Positions 17,911 through 26,474 are shown, counted from the first letter of the stretch. The stretch: 44,820 nt of DNA from Pseudomonas fluorescens (GCF_000967965.1 NZ_LACC01000004.1:205329-250148); one strand, 5' to 3'. Translations and numbers: made by a program. The notes: a model not told the origin generated them from the letters alone.

Positions 17911-18507
17911 GTGAAACAATTCATCGATTTCATCCCGCTCCTGCTGTTTTTCATCGTCTTCAAAATCGACCCACGGGTCGTCGACATCGCCGGTCATGAG
18001 ATCACTGTAGGCGGTATTTACAGCGCCACCGCGATGCTGATCGTCAGCTCCCTGGTGGTCTACGGCACACTGTTCATCAAGCAGCGCAAGCTGGAGAAGA
18101 GCCAGTGGTTGACCCTGATCGCCTGCCTGGTCTTCGGCAGCCTGACGCTCGCGTTCCACAGCGAGACGTTCCTGAAGTGGAAAGCCCCGGTGGTCAACTG
18201 GCTGTTCGCCCTGGCGTTCATCGGCAGCCACTTCGTCGGTGACAGCCTGCTGATCAAACGCATCATGGGCCACGCGTTGACCTTGCCGGAGCCGGTCTGG
18301 ACGCGCCTGAACATCGCCTGGATCGCCTTCTTCCTGTTTTGCGGTGCCGCCAACCTGTTTGTCGCGTTCACCTTCCAGAGCTACTGGGTCGACTTCAAGG
18401 TCTTCGGCAGCCTGGGCATGACTTTACTGTTCCTGGTCGGCCAGGGCATCTACCTGTCCCGCCATCTGCACGATGCCGACACCACAACGCCAAAAACCGA
18501 GGACTGA
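17911..18507 (+). CDS. yciB: YciB inner-membrane intracellular septation protein
   Basis: A polytopic inner-membrane protein of 198 residues with about five hydrophobic segments ([77 protein letters not shown]). YciB (IspA/IspZ) is linked to cell-envelope synthesis and septation. The family N-terminus is [13 protein letters not shown], so the GTG at 17911 is preferred over a TTG 39 bases upstream. yciI starts one base after its stop, so the two are co-transcribed. Confidence 0.92.
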   Translation: MKQFIDFIPLLLFFIVFKIDPRVVDIAGHEITVGGIYSATAMLIVSSLVVYGTLFIKQRKLEKSQWLTLIACLVFGSLTLAFHSETFLKWKAPVVNWLFALAFIGSHFVGDSLLIKRIMGHALTLPEPVWTRLNIAWIAFFLFCGAANLFVAFTFQSYWVDFKVFGSLGMTLLFLVGQGIYLSRHLHDADTTTPKTED

Positions 18508-18508
18508 C

Positions 18509-18808
18509 ATGCTTTACGCAATCATTGCCACAGACGTCGCCAACTCCCTGGAAGCCCGCCTGGCCGCACGGCCTGCACACCTGGAGCGCCTGCAAGTGCT
18601 CAAGGGCGAAGGTCGCATCGTATTGGCCGGCCCACACCCGGCGATCGACAGCAATGATCCGGGCGCGGCGGGTTTCACCGGCAGCCTGATCGTTGCCGAA
18701 TTCGATTCCCTGAGCGCCGCCCAGTCCTGGGCCGACGCCGATCCGTACATCGCTGCAGGCGTCTACGCCAACGTTCTGGTCAAGCCGTTCAAGCAAGTCC
18801 TGCCGTAA
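18509..18808 (+). CDS. yciI: YciI-like protein
   Basis: A small cytoplasmic YCII-family protein (99 residues) with the ferredoxin-like fold pattern: N-terminal [10 protein letters not shown], conserved RPAHLERL carrying the family His, [13 protein letters not shown], and [20 protein letters not shown]. The conserved His/Asp pair is thought to form a catalytic or binding site, but no physiological substrate is established. The start ATG at 18509 follows the yciB stop by one base. Confidence 0.9.
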   Translation: MLYAIIATDVANSLEARLAARPAHLERLQVLKGEGRIVLAGPHPAIDSNDPGAAGFTGSLIVAEFDSLSAAQSWADADPYIAAGVYANVLVKPFKQVLP

Positions 18809-18931
18809 CTTTCTTCTTTCAAATGCCCCCACGCGGTGAACCATATCGGTTCATCGCGTTCTCAATCGCTCATTATTCTCGTTTGCCGGCCGACAACTTT
18901 CCCAATACTCGTATTGGAACCAGGAGTCGCC

Positions 18932-19345
18932 ATGCGCAAGGGTCCGTTGTGCCTGATGTTGGTCACGTTGTCGATCGTGGCGCCCGCCCACGGTGAAGAA
19001 TCCGCCGAGGGTGGCAACTCGACGCCGCTTTCCTTGAGCGCCGGCAGCCAGATCACCGAGCTGCAGCAACGCTTGAAAGAAAGCGAACGGCAACGGGAAG
19101 AACTGAACAAGCAATTGCAAACTGTCGATGGCGAACGCGAAAGCCCGCTGCTGGCCCGGTTGCGCCAGGAGAACCAGCGTTTGAAGCTGCAACTCAAGGA
19201 GGCCCAGGCCAGCAGTCCCCTGCCGCGCCTGCTGACCGACCAGCAACAATGGTTCGTCATTGGCGCCGGGGTAGCGCTATTGGCTCTGCTCTGCGGTATC
19301 TTCGCCAGTGGAGCAAGTCGAAAACGTCGACAATGGCTAAATTGA
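18932..19345 (+). CDS. YgiM-like coiled-coil membrane protein lacking the SH3b domain
   Basis: 137 residues from an ATG preceded by CAGGAGTCGCC. It has a signal peptide (about 1-22, MRKGPLCLMLVTLSIVAPAHG), a long charged coiled coil (about 45-100: ITELQQRLKESERQREELNK), one C-terminal membrane helix (WFVIGAGVALLALLCGIFAS) and a short basic end, RKRRQWLN. The last two features match the end of YgiM/TIGR04211 proteins, but the bacterial SH3 domain usually present after the signal peptide is absent. It ends 7 bases before cpxR. The homologous region is sometimes mislabelled a translation initiation factor; nothing here supports that. Confidence 0.8.
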   Translation: MRKGPLCLMLVTLSIVAPAHGEESAEGGNSTPLSLSAGSQITELQQRLKESERQREELNKQLQTVDGERESPLLARLRQENQRLKLQLKEAQASSPLPRLLTDQQQWFVIGAGVALLALLCGIFASGASRKRRQWLN

Positions 19346-19352
19346 GTGAGTC

Positions 19353-20030
19353 ATGAGCGAGCTGTTACTTATTGATGATGACCAGGAGCTGTGTGAGCTC
19401 CTGAGCAGTTGGCTGAGCCAGGAAGGGTTTCAGGTGCGTGCCTGTCACGACGGCCAGAGCGCACGCCGTGCACTGGCCGAAACCGCCCCGGCGGCCGTGG
19501 TGCTCGATGTGATGCTGCCCGATGGCAGCGGTCTGGAACTGCTCAAGCAGTTGCGCAGCGATCATCCGGATTTGCCGGTGTTGATGCTCTCGGCCCGGGG
19601 CGAGCCCCTGGACCGTATCCTCGGCCTGGAACTCGGCGCCGACGATTACCTGGCCAAACCCTGCGACCCACGGGAACTGACCGCCCGCCTGCGCGCAGTC
19701 CTGCGTCGTAGCCACCCGGCAGCGGTGTCCAGCCAGATGGAACTGGGCGACCTGTGTTTCAGCCCGGTGCGCGGCGTGGTCAGCATCGACGAACAGGAAT
19801 TCACCCTCACCGTCTCCGAAAGCCGCCTGCTCGAAGCCTTGCTCAAGCAACCCGGCGAGCCCCTGGACAAACAGGAGCTCGCGCAGATCGCCCTGGGCCG
19901 CAAGCTGACCCTGTACGACCGCAGCCTGGACATGCACGTCAGCAACCTGCGCAAGAAGATCGGCCCACACCCCGATGGCCGACCGCGCATCGTCGCCCTG
20001 CGCAGTCGCGGCTACTACTACAGCCTCTGA
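19353..20030 (+). CDS. cpxR: OmpR-family response regulator CpxR
   Basis: 225 residues. The receiver domain has DDD at 8-10, phospho-acceptor D52 in VVLDVMLPDGSG and K102 in YLAKPCDP. An OmpR/PhoB winged helix ends in SLDMHVSNLRKKIG and IVALRSRGYYYSL. With a Spy/CpxP-like gene and a CpxA-like kinase directly downstream, and yciI and trkH nearby, it matches the Pseudomonas cpxR locus. Cpx systems answer misfolded protein and damage at the inner membrane; in P. aeruginosa CpxR also activates efflux genes. Autoregulation is likely, given the CpxR-type box just after the gene. Confidence 0.88.
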   Translation: MSELLLIDDDQELCELLSSWLSQEGFQVRACHDGQSARRALAETAPAAVVLDVMLPDGSGLELLKQLRSDHPDLPVLMLSARGEPLDRILGLELGADDYLAKPCDPRELTARLRAVLRRSHPAAVSSQMELGDLCFSPVRGVVSIDEQEFTLTVSESRLLEALLKQPGEPLDKQELAQIALGRKLTLYDRSLDMHVSNLRKKIGPHPDGRPRIVALRSRGYYYSL

Positions 20031-20066
20031 TCCCTGTAGGGTTTGTCAGGTCGGCGGGAAATCGTC

Positions 20067-20082
20067 TTTACCCAAGCTTTAC
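20067..20082. promoter_or_regulatory. CpxR-type box
   Basis: TTTAC-N6-TTTAC within a perfect direct repeat of CTTTACCC at 11-base spacing. Read on the other strand it is GTAAA-N6-GTAAA, the published CpxR consensus (GTAAA, 4-8 bases, GTAAA). It lies 83 bases before the cpxP-like start, with a possible -10 (TAATCT, 20115-20120) downstream. Confidence 0.75.
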
Positions 20083-20164
20083 CCTCCGCTGACCGCCGCT
20101 GACCTTGATCTGCGTAATCTGTACTCATCCGGAACGTACCGGGAACGAGACAAGGAGATACACC

Positions 20165-20614
20165 ATGCGCAAGACTCTTATCGCTCTGATGTTCGCTGCT
20201 GCCCTGCCGACCGTTGCCATGGCCATGCCTGAAGGCGCAGGCCCGATGGATGGGTCGATGGACGGTTCGCGCCACGGCGGTCAGATGCACGGCATGCACG
20301 GCAAAGGCCCGTACAGTGAACTGGACCTGAGCCGCGAACAGCGCGAGCAGATCCGCAAGATCATGGGCGAACAGATGCACGAGCGTAAGCAACTGGTCGA
20401 GAAGTACCTGGAGAAGCTCTCGCCAGCCGACCAGAAAGCCATGAAGGACGAGATGGCCGCCAACCACAAGAAGGCTGAAGCGGACGTGCGCGCCTTGCTG
20501 AAACCGGATCAACAGAAGAAATTCGACGAGATCCAGAAAAAACAGGCTGAACGCCGCGCCGAGTGGGCCGAGTTCAAGGCCTGGAAAGCGCAACAACCGC
20601 AAAAGGCGCAATAA
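20165..20614 (+). CDS. Spy/CpxP-like periplasmic protein
   Basis: 149 residues. A signal peptide is cleaved near residue 20 (LPTVAMA). The mature N-terminus is rich in Met, His and Gly (MDGSRHGGQMHGMHGKG), which suggests metal binding. The rest is helical and highly charged, with LTxxQ-family motifs in the forms LDLSREQREQIRKIM and LSPADQKAMKDEM. Spy/CpxP proteins are periplasmic chaperones; CpxP also inhibits the CpxA sensor. The start is placed at the ATG after AAGGAGATACACC. In E. coli cpxP is divergent from cpxRA; here the gene sits between regulator and kinase. Confidence 0.87.
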   Translation: MRKTLIALMFAAALPTVAMAMPEGAGPMDGSMDGSRHGGQMHGMHGKGPYSELDLSREQREQIRKIMGEQMHERKQLVEKYLEKLSPADQKAMKDEMAANHKKAEADVRALLKPDQQKKFDEIQKKQAERRAEWAEFKAWKAQQPQKAQ

Positions 20615-20672
20615 TGCGCTAACCCCGGACCCAACGGTTTTTCACCGCTGGGTCTGGCACCACACAATTCAC

Positions 20673-20822
20673 TGTGGGAGCGAGCTTGTGTGGCGAGGGG
20701 GCTTGCCCCCGTTCGGCTGCGAAGCAGTCGTAAACCCGTTACATGCGGTTTAACGTTGAAATGCCGGGGCCGCTTCGCGACCCAACGGGGGCAAGCCCCC
20801 TCGCCACGGGCTCGCTCCCACA
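20673..20822. repeat. REPIN, long-armed (families 1 and 2 joined)
   Basis: Inverted arms at 20673-20712 and 20784-20822 combine the TGTGGGAGCGAGCTTG type with the GGCGAGGGGGCTTGCCCCCG type. The element lies in the 235-base gap between the cpxP-like gene and cpxS and may attenuate read-through into the kinase gene. Confidence 0.88.
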
Positions 20823-20849
20823 TTAGTTGCGCTTGTTCGAGGATTTTCC

Positions 20850-22193
20850 GTGCGTTCATTGTTCTGGCGTATCCTGGCCAGCTTCTGGCTGGCCATCGCT
20901 CTGGTTGCAGGGCTTTCCATCCTGCTCGGGCACATGCTCAACCAGGACGCCTGGATTCTCAGCCGCCACCCGGGCCTCAACACGCTGGCCGAAGAGTGGA
21001 CGCAAACCTACGAAAGCCAGGGCGAAGACGCCGCCCAGGACATTCTCCAGCAACGCAAACGCCAGTATCACATCGACGTTCAGGTGCTTAACGAAAGCGG
21101 CGATCCGGTTGTGCGCGGCACGTTCCCGAAACGTGCGGCGGCCTTTGAGGCCCGCCAGAACAACGAGGACCGGCGCCTGCCATGGCGGCGTCTGACCGAT
21201 GAATTCACCAGCGAAAAAACCGGTGACACTTACCTGTTCATCTACCGCATTCCGCACCCGGAACTGGACGCCTGGCACCGCGAAAGCCTGCTCTGGCCGC
21301 TCAGTGCGCTGGGGATCGCCCTGGTGGTGCTGACCCTGTTCAGCCTGCTGGTGACCTTTTCCATCACTCGCCCGCTCAGCCGTCTGCGCGGCGCGGTGCA
21401 TGACCTGGGACAAACCACCTATCAACAAAACAGCCTGGTCAAGCTGGCCAACCGTCGCGATGAGTTCGGCGTCCTGGCCAACGACTTCAACCGCATGGGC
21501 GCGCGCCTGCAAAGCCTGATTGGCAGTCAGCGGCAACTGCTGCGGGATGTTTCCCACGAACTGCGCTCGCCCCTCGCCCGTCTGCGTATCGCGCTGGCAC
21601 TGGCCGAACGGGCCACCCCTCAGGAGCGGGAACAGCTGTGGCCGCGCCTGACCCGCGAGTGCGACCGACTGGAAGCGCTGATCAGCGAAATCCTGGTACT
21701 GGCGCGGGTCGACTCCGATAACGCCAGTGCAGAAGAGGTGGACCTGAACGCCTTGCTCAATACCCTGCAAAAGGATGCGCAACTCGGTTCACCCGAGCAA
21801 CTCGTCCACCTCGAAGCCGAATCGCAACTGAATATGAAGGGATGGCCGACCATGATCGAACGGGCCGTGGACAATCTGCTGCGCAATGCCCAGCGTTTCA
21901 ATCCGGTGGGTGGCCTGCCGATCGAAATGCAGGCGCTGCGCCAGGGTGAGCGGATCGTCGTGACCGTGCGCGATCACGGACCGGGGGTCAGTGTCGAATA
22001 TTTGAGCCAGCTCGGTGAGCCGTTCTATCGGGCCCCGGGGCAGACCGCAGCCGGACACGGCCTGGGCCTGGCCATCGCCCGCCGAGCGGCGGAGCGCCAT
22101 GGCGGCAGCCTGGTGCTGGCCAATCACCCGGAAGGCGGGTTCATTGCCAGCCTGGAATTGCCGTTGGTGCCGGGGGCCGTGGTTCAGCCCTGA
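20850..22193 (+). CDS. cpxS: CpxA-type sensor histidine kinase (CpxS)
   Basis: 447 residues from a GTG preceded by CGAGGA. TM1 covers about 8-28, the periplasmic sensor about 29-147, TM2 about 148-172, and then a HAMP domain (ITRPLSRLRGAVHDLG). HisKA follows with H237 in LLRDVSHELRSPLARL, then HATPase with N-box ERAVDNLLRNAQRFN and G-boxes DHGPGV and GHGLGLAIARR. The VSHELRSPLARLRIALALAE box is typical of CpxA-like kinases. It would phosphorylate CpxR and be restrained by the CpxP-like protein encoded just upstream. A REPIN separates it from that gene, so its expression may differ from cpxR. Confidence 0.88.
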   Translation: MRSLFWRILASFWLAIALVAGLSILLGHMLNQDAWILSRHPGLNTLAEEWTQTYESQGEDAAQDILQQRKRQYHIDVQVLNESGDPVVRGTFPKRAAAFEARQNNEDRRLPWRRLTDEFTSEKTGDTYLFIYRIPHPELDAWHRESLLWPLSALGIALVVLTLFSLLVTFSITRPLSRLRGAVHDLGQTTYQQNSLVKLANRRDEFGVLANDFNRMGARLQSLIGSQRQLLRDVSHELRSPLARLRIALALAERATPQEREQLWPRLTRECDRLEALISEILVLARVDSDNASAEEVDLNALLNTLQKDAQLGSPEQLVHLEAESQLNMKGWPTMIERAVDNLLRNAQRFNPVGGLPIEMQALRQGERIVVTVRDHGPGVSVEYLSQLGEPFYRAPGQTAAGHGLGLAIARRAAERHGGSLVLANHPEGGFIASLELPLVPGAVVQP

Positions 22194-22207
22194 TCCAATG
22201 TGGGGTG

Positions 22208-22774
22208 TCAGGCCTTACCCGGCCAGGCACTGACGAATTCGGCCAGATCGACTTTCTCGGCCACTCGCGGTTCTTTCTGCGGTGTGCCCAGATACAGGAA
22301 AGCAATCACCTCTTCCCCCTCCGCCAAACCCAAGCCCTTGGCCACATGGGCCGAGTAAGCCAGGTCACCGGTACGCCACACCGCGCCGATGCCCTGCGCA
22401 TAGGCCGCCAGCAAAATCCCGTGGGCCGCACAGCCCGCCGCCAGTAACTGCTCGGACTTCGGATACTTGACGTGATCCTGCACGCAAGCGATCACAACTA
22501 CCACCAACGGTGCCCGCAGCGGACCATTGCGCGCCTTGTCGATGGCCGCTTCGCCGACTTCGCTGTCTTGCAGTTTCGCCGCTTCGGCCAGCAACTCGCC
22601 CATTTGCTCACGCGCCGCGCCTTCCACCGTCAGGAAACGCCAAGGCTGCAAGTGACCGTGATCCGGGGCGCGCATGGCGGCGCCAAACAGCACCTCGCGC
22701 TGCTCGGCAGTGGGTGCAGGGTCAATCAGTCGTGGAACGGAAACACGGTTGAGCAAAGCGTCGAGAGCCTGCAT
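22208..22774 (-). CDS. Nitroreductase family protein (YdjA-like)
   Basis: An FMN-dependent NAD(P)H oxidoreductase of the small nitroreductase class (188 residues; E. coli YdjA is about the same length). Visible family features are the FMN-binding AMRAPDHGHLQPWRFLTVEG near the N-terminus, the central LAAGCAAHGILLAAYAQGIGAVWRTG helix region, and the C-terminal FLYLGTPQKEP. The physiological substrate is unknown. It is transcribed alone and ends 14 bases from the convergent cpxS stop. Confidence 0.9.
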   Translation of the reverse strand: MQALDALLNRVSVPRLIDPAPTAEQREVLFGAAMRAPDHGHLQPWRFLTVEGAAREQMGELLAEAAKLQDSEVGEAAIDKARNGPLRAPLVVVVIACVQDHVKYPKSEQLLAAGCAAHGILLAAYAQGIGAVWRTGDLAYSAHVAKGLGLAEGEEVIAFLYLGTPQKEPRVAEKVDLAEFVSAWPGKA

Positions 22775-22834
22775 CGGCCACCTCCTGAAAAATTTGTGCG
22801 GCTATTCTAGCGGTAACTGCCGCAGCAGTGCCGG

Positions 22835-22862
22835 TTTACATGCCCTGCCTCGCAGGTAGAAT
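22835..22862 (+). promoter_or_regulatory. Probable sigma-70 promoter of trkH
   Basis: TTTACA (22835-22840) and TAGAAT (22857-22862) are separated by 16 bases. The expected transcription start lies about 27 bases before the trkH ATG. Confidence 0.5.
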
Positions 22863-22895
22863 GGCGCCCTTTCCACTATCAGCCGAGCGGACCTC

Positions 22896-24350
22896 ATGGC
22901 GTTGCCGACCTTACGGATCATTGGTTTCATCATCGGCATCTTCCTGATAACGCTGGCGATCTCCATGGTCGTACCCATGGCCACGCTGGTCATTTTCGAC
23001 CGTACCAGCGATCTGCCGTCGTTCCTCTGGGCCAGCATGATCACCTTTGTCGCCGGTTTGGCGCTGGTGATTCCGGGGCGCCCCGAACACATTCACCTGC
23101 GCCCCCGGGACATGTACTTGCTGACCGTCAGCAGTTGGCTGGTGGTGTGCATCTTCGCCGCGCTGCCGTTCCTGCTGACCCAGCACATCAGCTACACCGA
23201 TTCATTCTTCGAAAGCATGTCCGGCATCACCGCCACGGGCGCAACCGTACTCAGCGGCCTGGACACCATGTCCCCCGGCATCCTGATGTGGCGCTCGTTG
23301 CTGCACTGGCTCGGCGGCATCGGCTTCATCGGCATGGCGGTGGCGATCCTGCCGCTGTTGCGCATCGGTGGCATGCGGCTGTTCCAGACCGAATCGTCGG
23401 ACCGCTCGGAAAAAGTCATGCCCCGCTCGCACATGGTGGCGCGGCTGATCGTGGCGACCTACGTCGGCATCACCATTGTCGGCAGCCTGGCGTTCTGGTG
23501 GGCCGGGATGAGCCTGTTCGACGCCATCAACCACGCGATGTCGGCGATTTCCACCGGTGGCTTCTCCACCTCCGACCAGTCTTTGGCCAAGTGGCCGCAA
23601 CCGGCGGTGCATTGGGTCGCGATCGTCATCATGATTCTCGGTGCCCTGCCGTTCACACTGTATGTCGCCACGTTGCGTGGTAACCGTCGGGCGCTGATCA
23701 AGGATGAACAGGTTCAAGGCCTGCTCGGCATGCTGCTGGTGACCTGGCTGGTGCTCGGCACCTGGTATTGGTGGACTACCCAGCTGCATTGGCTGGAGGC
23801 GTTGCGGCATGTGGCGCTGAATGTGACGTCGGTGGTGACCACCACCGGTTTTGCGCTGGGGGACTACAGCCTCTGGGGCAATTTCTCGCTGATGCTGTTC
23901 TTCTACCTGGGGTTTGTCGGCGGTTGCTCCGGCTCGACCGCGGGCGGGATCAAGATTTTCCGCTTCCAGGTGGCCTATATCCTGCTCAAGGCCAACCTTA
24001 ACCAGCTGATTCACCCGCGGGCGGTGATCAAGCAGAAGTACAACGGTCACCGCCTCGACGAAGAAATTGTGCGTTCGATCCTGACCTTTTCGTTCTTCTT
24101 TGCGATCACCATCTGCGTGATTGCGCTACTGCTGTCGCTGCTCGGCGTGGACTGGATGACCGCCCTCACCGGCGCGGCCAGTACCGTGTCCGGTGTCGGC
24201 CCGGGGCTCGGCGAGACCATCGGTCCGGCGGGCAACTTCGCCACCCTGCCGGATGCCGCCAAGTGGATTCTCTCGTTCGGCATGCTGCTGGGCCGGTTGG
24301 AGATCATTACGGTGTTTGTGCTTTGTATTCCGGCATTTTGGCGTCATTGA
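22896..24350 (+). CDS. trkH: Trk potassium uptake membrane subunit TrkH
   Basis: The K+-conducting subunit of the Trk system, working with the cytosolic regulator TrkA (not in the window). 484 residues with about ten membrane helices and the four pore-loop motifs expected for TrkH: ESMSGITATGATVL, HAMSAISTGGFSTSD, NVTSVVTTTGFALGDY and GAASTVSGVGPGLGE. LHWLGGIGFIGMAVAILPLL is a family signature. The coding end overlaps the convergent AraC-type gene by 44 bases. Confidence 0.95.
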   Translation: MALPTLRIIGFIIGIFLITLAISMVVPMATLVIFDRTSDLPSFLWASMITFVAGLALVIPGRPEHIHLRPRDMYLLTVSSWLVVCIFAALPFLLTQHISYTDSFFESMSGITATGATVLSGLDTMSPGILMWRSLLHWLGGIGFIGMAVAILPLLRIGGMRLFQTESSDRSEKVMPRSHMVARLIVATYVGITIVGSLAFWWAGMSLFDAINHAMSAISTGGFSTSDQSLAKWPQPAVHWVAIVIMILGALPFTLYVATLRGNRRALIKDEQVQGLLGMLLVTWLVLGTWYWWTTQLHWLEALRHVALNVTSVVTTTGFALGDYSLWGNFSLMLFFYLGFVGGCSGSTAGGIKIFRFQVAYILLKANLNQLIHPRAVIKQKYNGHRLDEEIVRSILTFSFFFAITICVIALLLSLLGVDWMTALTGAASTVSGVGPGLGETIGPAGNFATLPDAAKWILSFGMLLGRLEIITVFVLCIPAFWRH

Positions 24351-25368
24351 CCGCGTCAGGTGCTTGCAACAGCCGCATCCGGTACTCGCCGGGTGTGGCA
24401 TCGAACCAGCGCCGAAAAGCACGGAAAAAGTTGCTCGGATCGGCAAACCCCAGCAAGTAGGCAATTTCCAGCAAGGTCATGGTCGGTTGCGCCAGGTACT
24501 GCTCGGCCAGTTCGCGCCGGGTATCGTCCAGCAGCGCCTGAAAACTCGTGCCCTCTTCCTGCAAGCGCCGTTGCAAGGTGCGCTGGGACAGATGCAGCGT
24601 CTGCGCCACGGTGTCGCGCTTGGGCTCGCCTTGGGGCAGCAGGCGGCACAACACCTGCCGCGCCTTGTGGGTCACGCGGCTTTCGGAAAAGCGCGCCAGG
24701 TACTCGCCGGCAAAGCGGTCATGCAGCAATGCCATGGCCTCGTTGGCCGTCGGCAGCGGCGCTTCCATATCGGCGCGTTCGAAAATCAGCGCATCGTAAG
24801 GCGCGTTGAACACCAGCGGTGCATGGAAGGCTTGTCTATAGGGTTCCAGGTTGGCCGGCTCGGCGCCTTGCACCAACACTTTGCGGGGTTGCAACGTACG
24901 CCCGGTCAACCAGCTGCACAGCGCCAAGGCACAGGCCAGTGACGCTTCGGCGCTTTGCCGGGTCGGTGGCAGATGATCGCCATGCACCGTCAGAATCAGT
25001 GCATAGCCTTCTTCCAGCAGCTGGAAACTCAGGTCGGCACTTTCGGCGATGATCCGCTGATAGCGCACCAGTCGCTGAAAGCCTTCGGCCAAAGTCTGGC
25101 TGGACATCAAGGCGTAGCCGGTCACATGAAACTGCGCCGGTCGCACCACCTTGCCCATGTTCAGGCCGATGGCCGGATTGCCGGACAGCTCGACCGCGCG
25201 CTGCCACAGCCGTGTCATGGAATCTTGCGGGAAGCGTGCGTCCGGATCATCCAGTGCCGCGTAGTCGAGCCCCAGCTGCTTGAACAGAGCCCGGCAATCC
25301 AGGCCGTCCATCTCCAGCGCTTTGACAATCCCCATCGCCCAGCTTGCAGAAGTCGTTCGTTCGCTCAT
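24307..25368 (-). CDS. AraC-family regulator with arabinose-binding-like N-domain
   Basis: 353 residues. The N-terminal two thirds match the AraC-type arabinose-binding-like domain common in Pseudomonas (GLDCRALFKQLGLDYAALDD, RLWQRAVELSGNPAIGLNMG). The C-terminus is a double helix-turn-helix (about 245-335: LHLSQRTLQRRLQEEGTSFQ, then IAYLLGFADPSNFFRAFRRW). Such regulators usually control a nearby catabolic or virulence gene, but no obvious target lies beside it. Its 3' end overlaps trkH; its 5' end diverges from the Mpo1-like gene. Confidence 0.9.
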   Translation of the reverse strand: MSERTTSASWAMGIVKALEMDGLDCRALFKQLGLDYAALDDPDARFPQDSMTRLWQRAVELSGNPAIGLNMGKVVRPAQFHVTGYALMSSQTLAEGFQRLVRYQRIIAESADLSFQLLEEGYALILTVHGDHLPPTRQSAEASLACALALCSWLTGRTLQPRKVLVQGAEPANLEPYRQAFHAPLVFNAPYDALIFERADMEAPLPTANEAMALLHDRFAGEYLARFSESRVTHKARQVLCRLLPQGEPKRDTVAQTLHLSQRTLQRRLQEEGTSFQALLDDTRRELAEQYLAQPTMTLLEIAYLLGFADPSNFFRAFRRWFDATPGEYRMRLLQAPDAVNDAKMPEYKAQTP

Positions 25369-25527
25369 GGCGTTTTCTTACATGGTGGCCGAGTGCTACG
25401 GCTATTGACCGAAGGATACTAAAGTGGCGCCTATTGTCACTGGCTGATGCCATTGATCACTCTAGACTCAATTAAGCTACCCGCAGAACAACTTGCAGCA
25501 AGAACAATAACCACAGAGATCGCTGTC

Positions 25528-25839
25528 GTGGAAAACGTCAAACGATTCAACAGCTTCGCTGAGTTCTATCCTTACTACCTCAGTGAGCACAGCAACAGCA
25601 CCTGCCGCCGTTTACACTTTATCGGCACGACCCTGGTTATCTTGATTCTGACGCTGACCATTGGTCGCGGAGCCTGGATGCTATTGTGGGCCCTGCCACT
25701 GGCAGGCTACAGCTTTGCCTGGGTCGGGCATTTCTACTTCGAGAAGAACCGCCCGGCAACCTTCCAACACCCCTTCTATAGCCTGTTCGGTGATTTTGTC
25801 ATGTACCGGGACATGGTCCTGGGGCGCGTTCCGTTCTAG
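25528..25839 (+). CDS. Mpo1-like (DUF962) small membrane protein
   Basis: 103 residues from the GTG at 25528 (VENVKRFNSFAEFYPYYLSE). The DUF962 signature is clear: YLSEHSNSTCRRLHFIG, two hydrophobic helices (TTLVILILTLTIGRGAWMLL, LPLAGYSFAWVGHFYFEKN), then RPATFQHPFYSLFGDFVMYRDM. The yeast homologue Mpo1 is a membrane Fe(II)-dependent dioxygenase for alpha-oxidation of 2-hydroxy fatty acids; the conserved His residues (EHSN, LHFIG, GHFYFEKN, QHP) fit metal binding. A bacterial role is not established. It is followed after 27 bases by an HD-fold gene. Confidence 0.86.
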   Translation: MENVKRFNSFAEFYPYYLSEHSNSTCRRLHFIGTTLVILILTLTIGRGAWMLLWALPLAGYSFAWVGHFYFEKNRPATFQHPFYSLFGDFVMYRDMVLGRVPF

Positions 25840-25866
25840 CTGACTTGCGTCACAAGAGAGTTGCCG

Positions 25867-26445
25867 ATGAATGCCAATGCCCGCTTCACCCACTTGAAGG
25901 ACGGCACACAGGAGGACTGGGCAATTATCGCCGCGGACTTCAGTGCCTACGCAAGACAATTGCCTGCACGGATTGTGGCGCACCTGAAGTTGCTGGAGGG
26001 TGATTTTGGCGGGTTCCCGGTGGATCGCCTGACCCACTCCCTGCAAACCGCCACCCGCGCCTGGCGTGATGGCCGCGACGAAGAGTACGTGGTCTGCGCC
26101 CTGCTCCACGATATCGGCGACACCCTGGGTACTTACAATCACCCGGACATCGCAGCGGCGATCCTCAAGCCGTTTGTCAGCGCCGAGAACTTGTGGATGG
26201 TGGAAAAGCACGGGATTTTCCAGGGCTACTACTTCTTCCATCACCTGGGCATGGACCGGCATCTGCGTGAGCAATTCCAGGACCATCCGCAGTACCAGAC
26301 GACCGCCGAATTCTGCGCCAAATACGATGCGGCCGCGTTTGACCCGGCGTACGACACGCTGCCGTTGAGCTTTTTCGAGCCGATGATGGAGCGGTTGTTT
26401 GCGCACCCCAGGGACTCGATCTACAAGGCGGCGATGGAAGAGTAA
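25867..26445 (+). CDS. HD-fold metal protein (PhnZ/MIOX-like)
   Basis: 192 residues starting MNANARFTHLKDGTQEDW. The metal-binding series is visible: His in VDRLTHSLQTATRA, the HD pair in ALLHDIGD, His in NHPDI and EKHGIFQGYYF, and a late Asp in AKYDAAAFDP. Spacing and order resemble PhnZ and myo-inositol oxygenase, which are mixed-valence di-iron oxygenases, more than classical nucleotide phosphohydrolases. The substrate is unknown. Co-transcription with the Mpo1-like gene is likely (27-base gap). A plain HD phosphohydrolase remains possible. Confidence 0.82.
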   Translation: MNANARFTHLKDGTQEDWAIIAADFSAYARQLPARIVAHLKLLEGDFGGFPVDRLTHSLQTATRAWRDGRDEEYVVCALLHDIGDTLGTYNHPDIAAAILKPFVSAENLWMVEKHGIFQGYYFFHHLGMDRHLREQFQDHPQYQTTAEFCAKYDAAAFDPAYDTLPLSFFEPMMERLFAHPRDSIYKAAMEE

Positions 26446-26474
26446 TCGCCAGCCTCATGACCTATGGCGACCGT

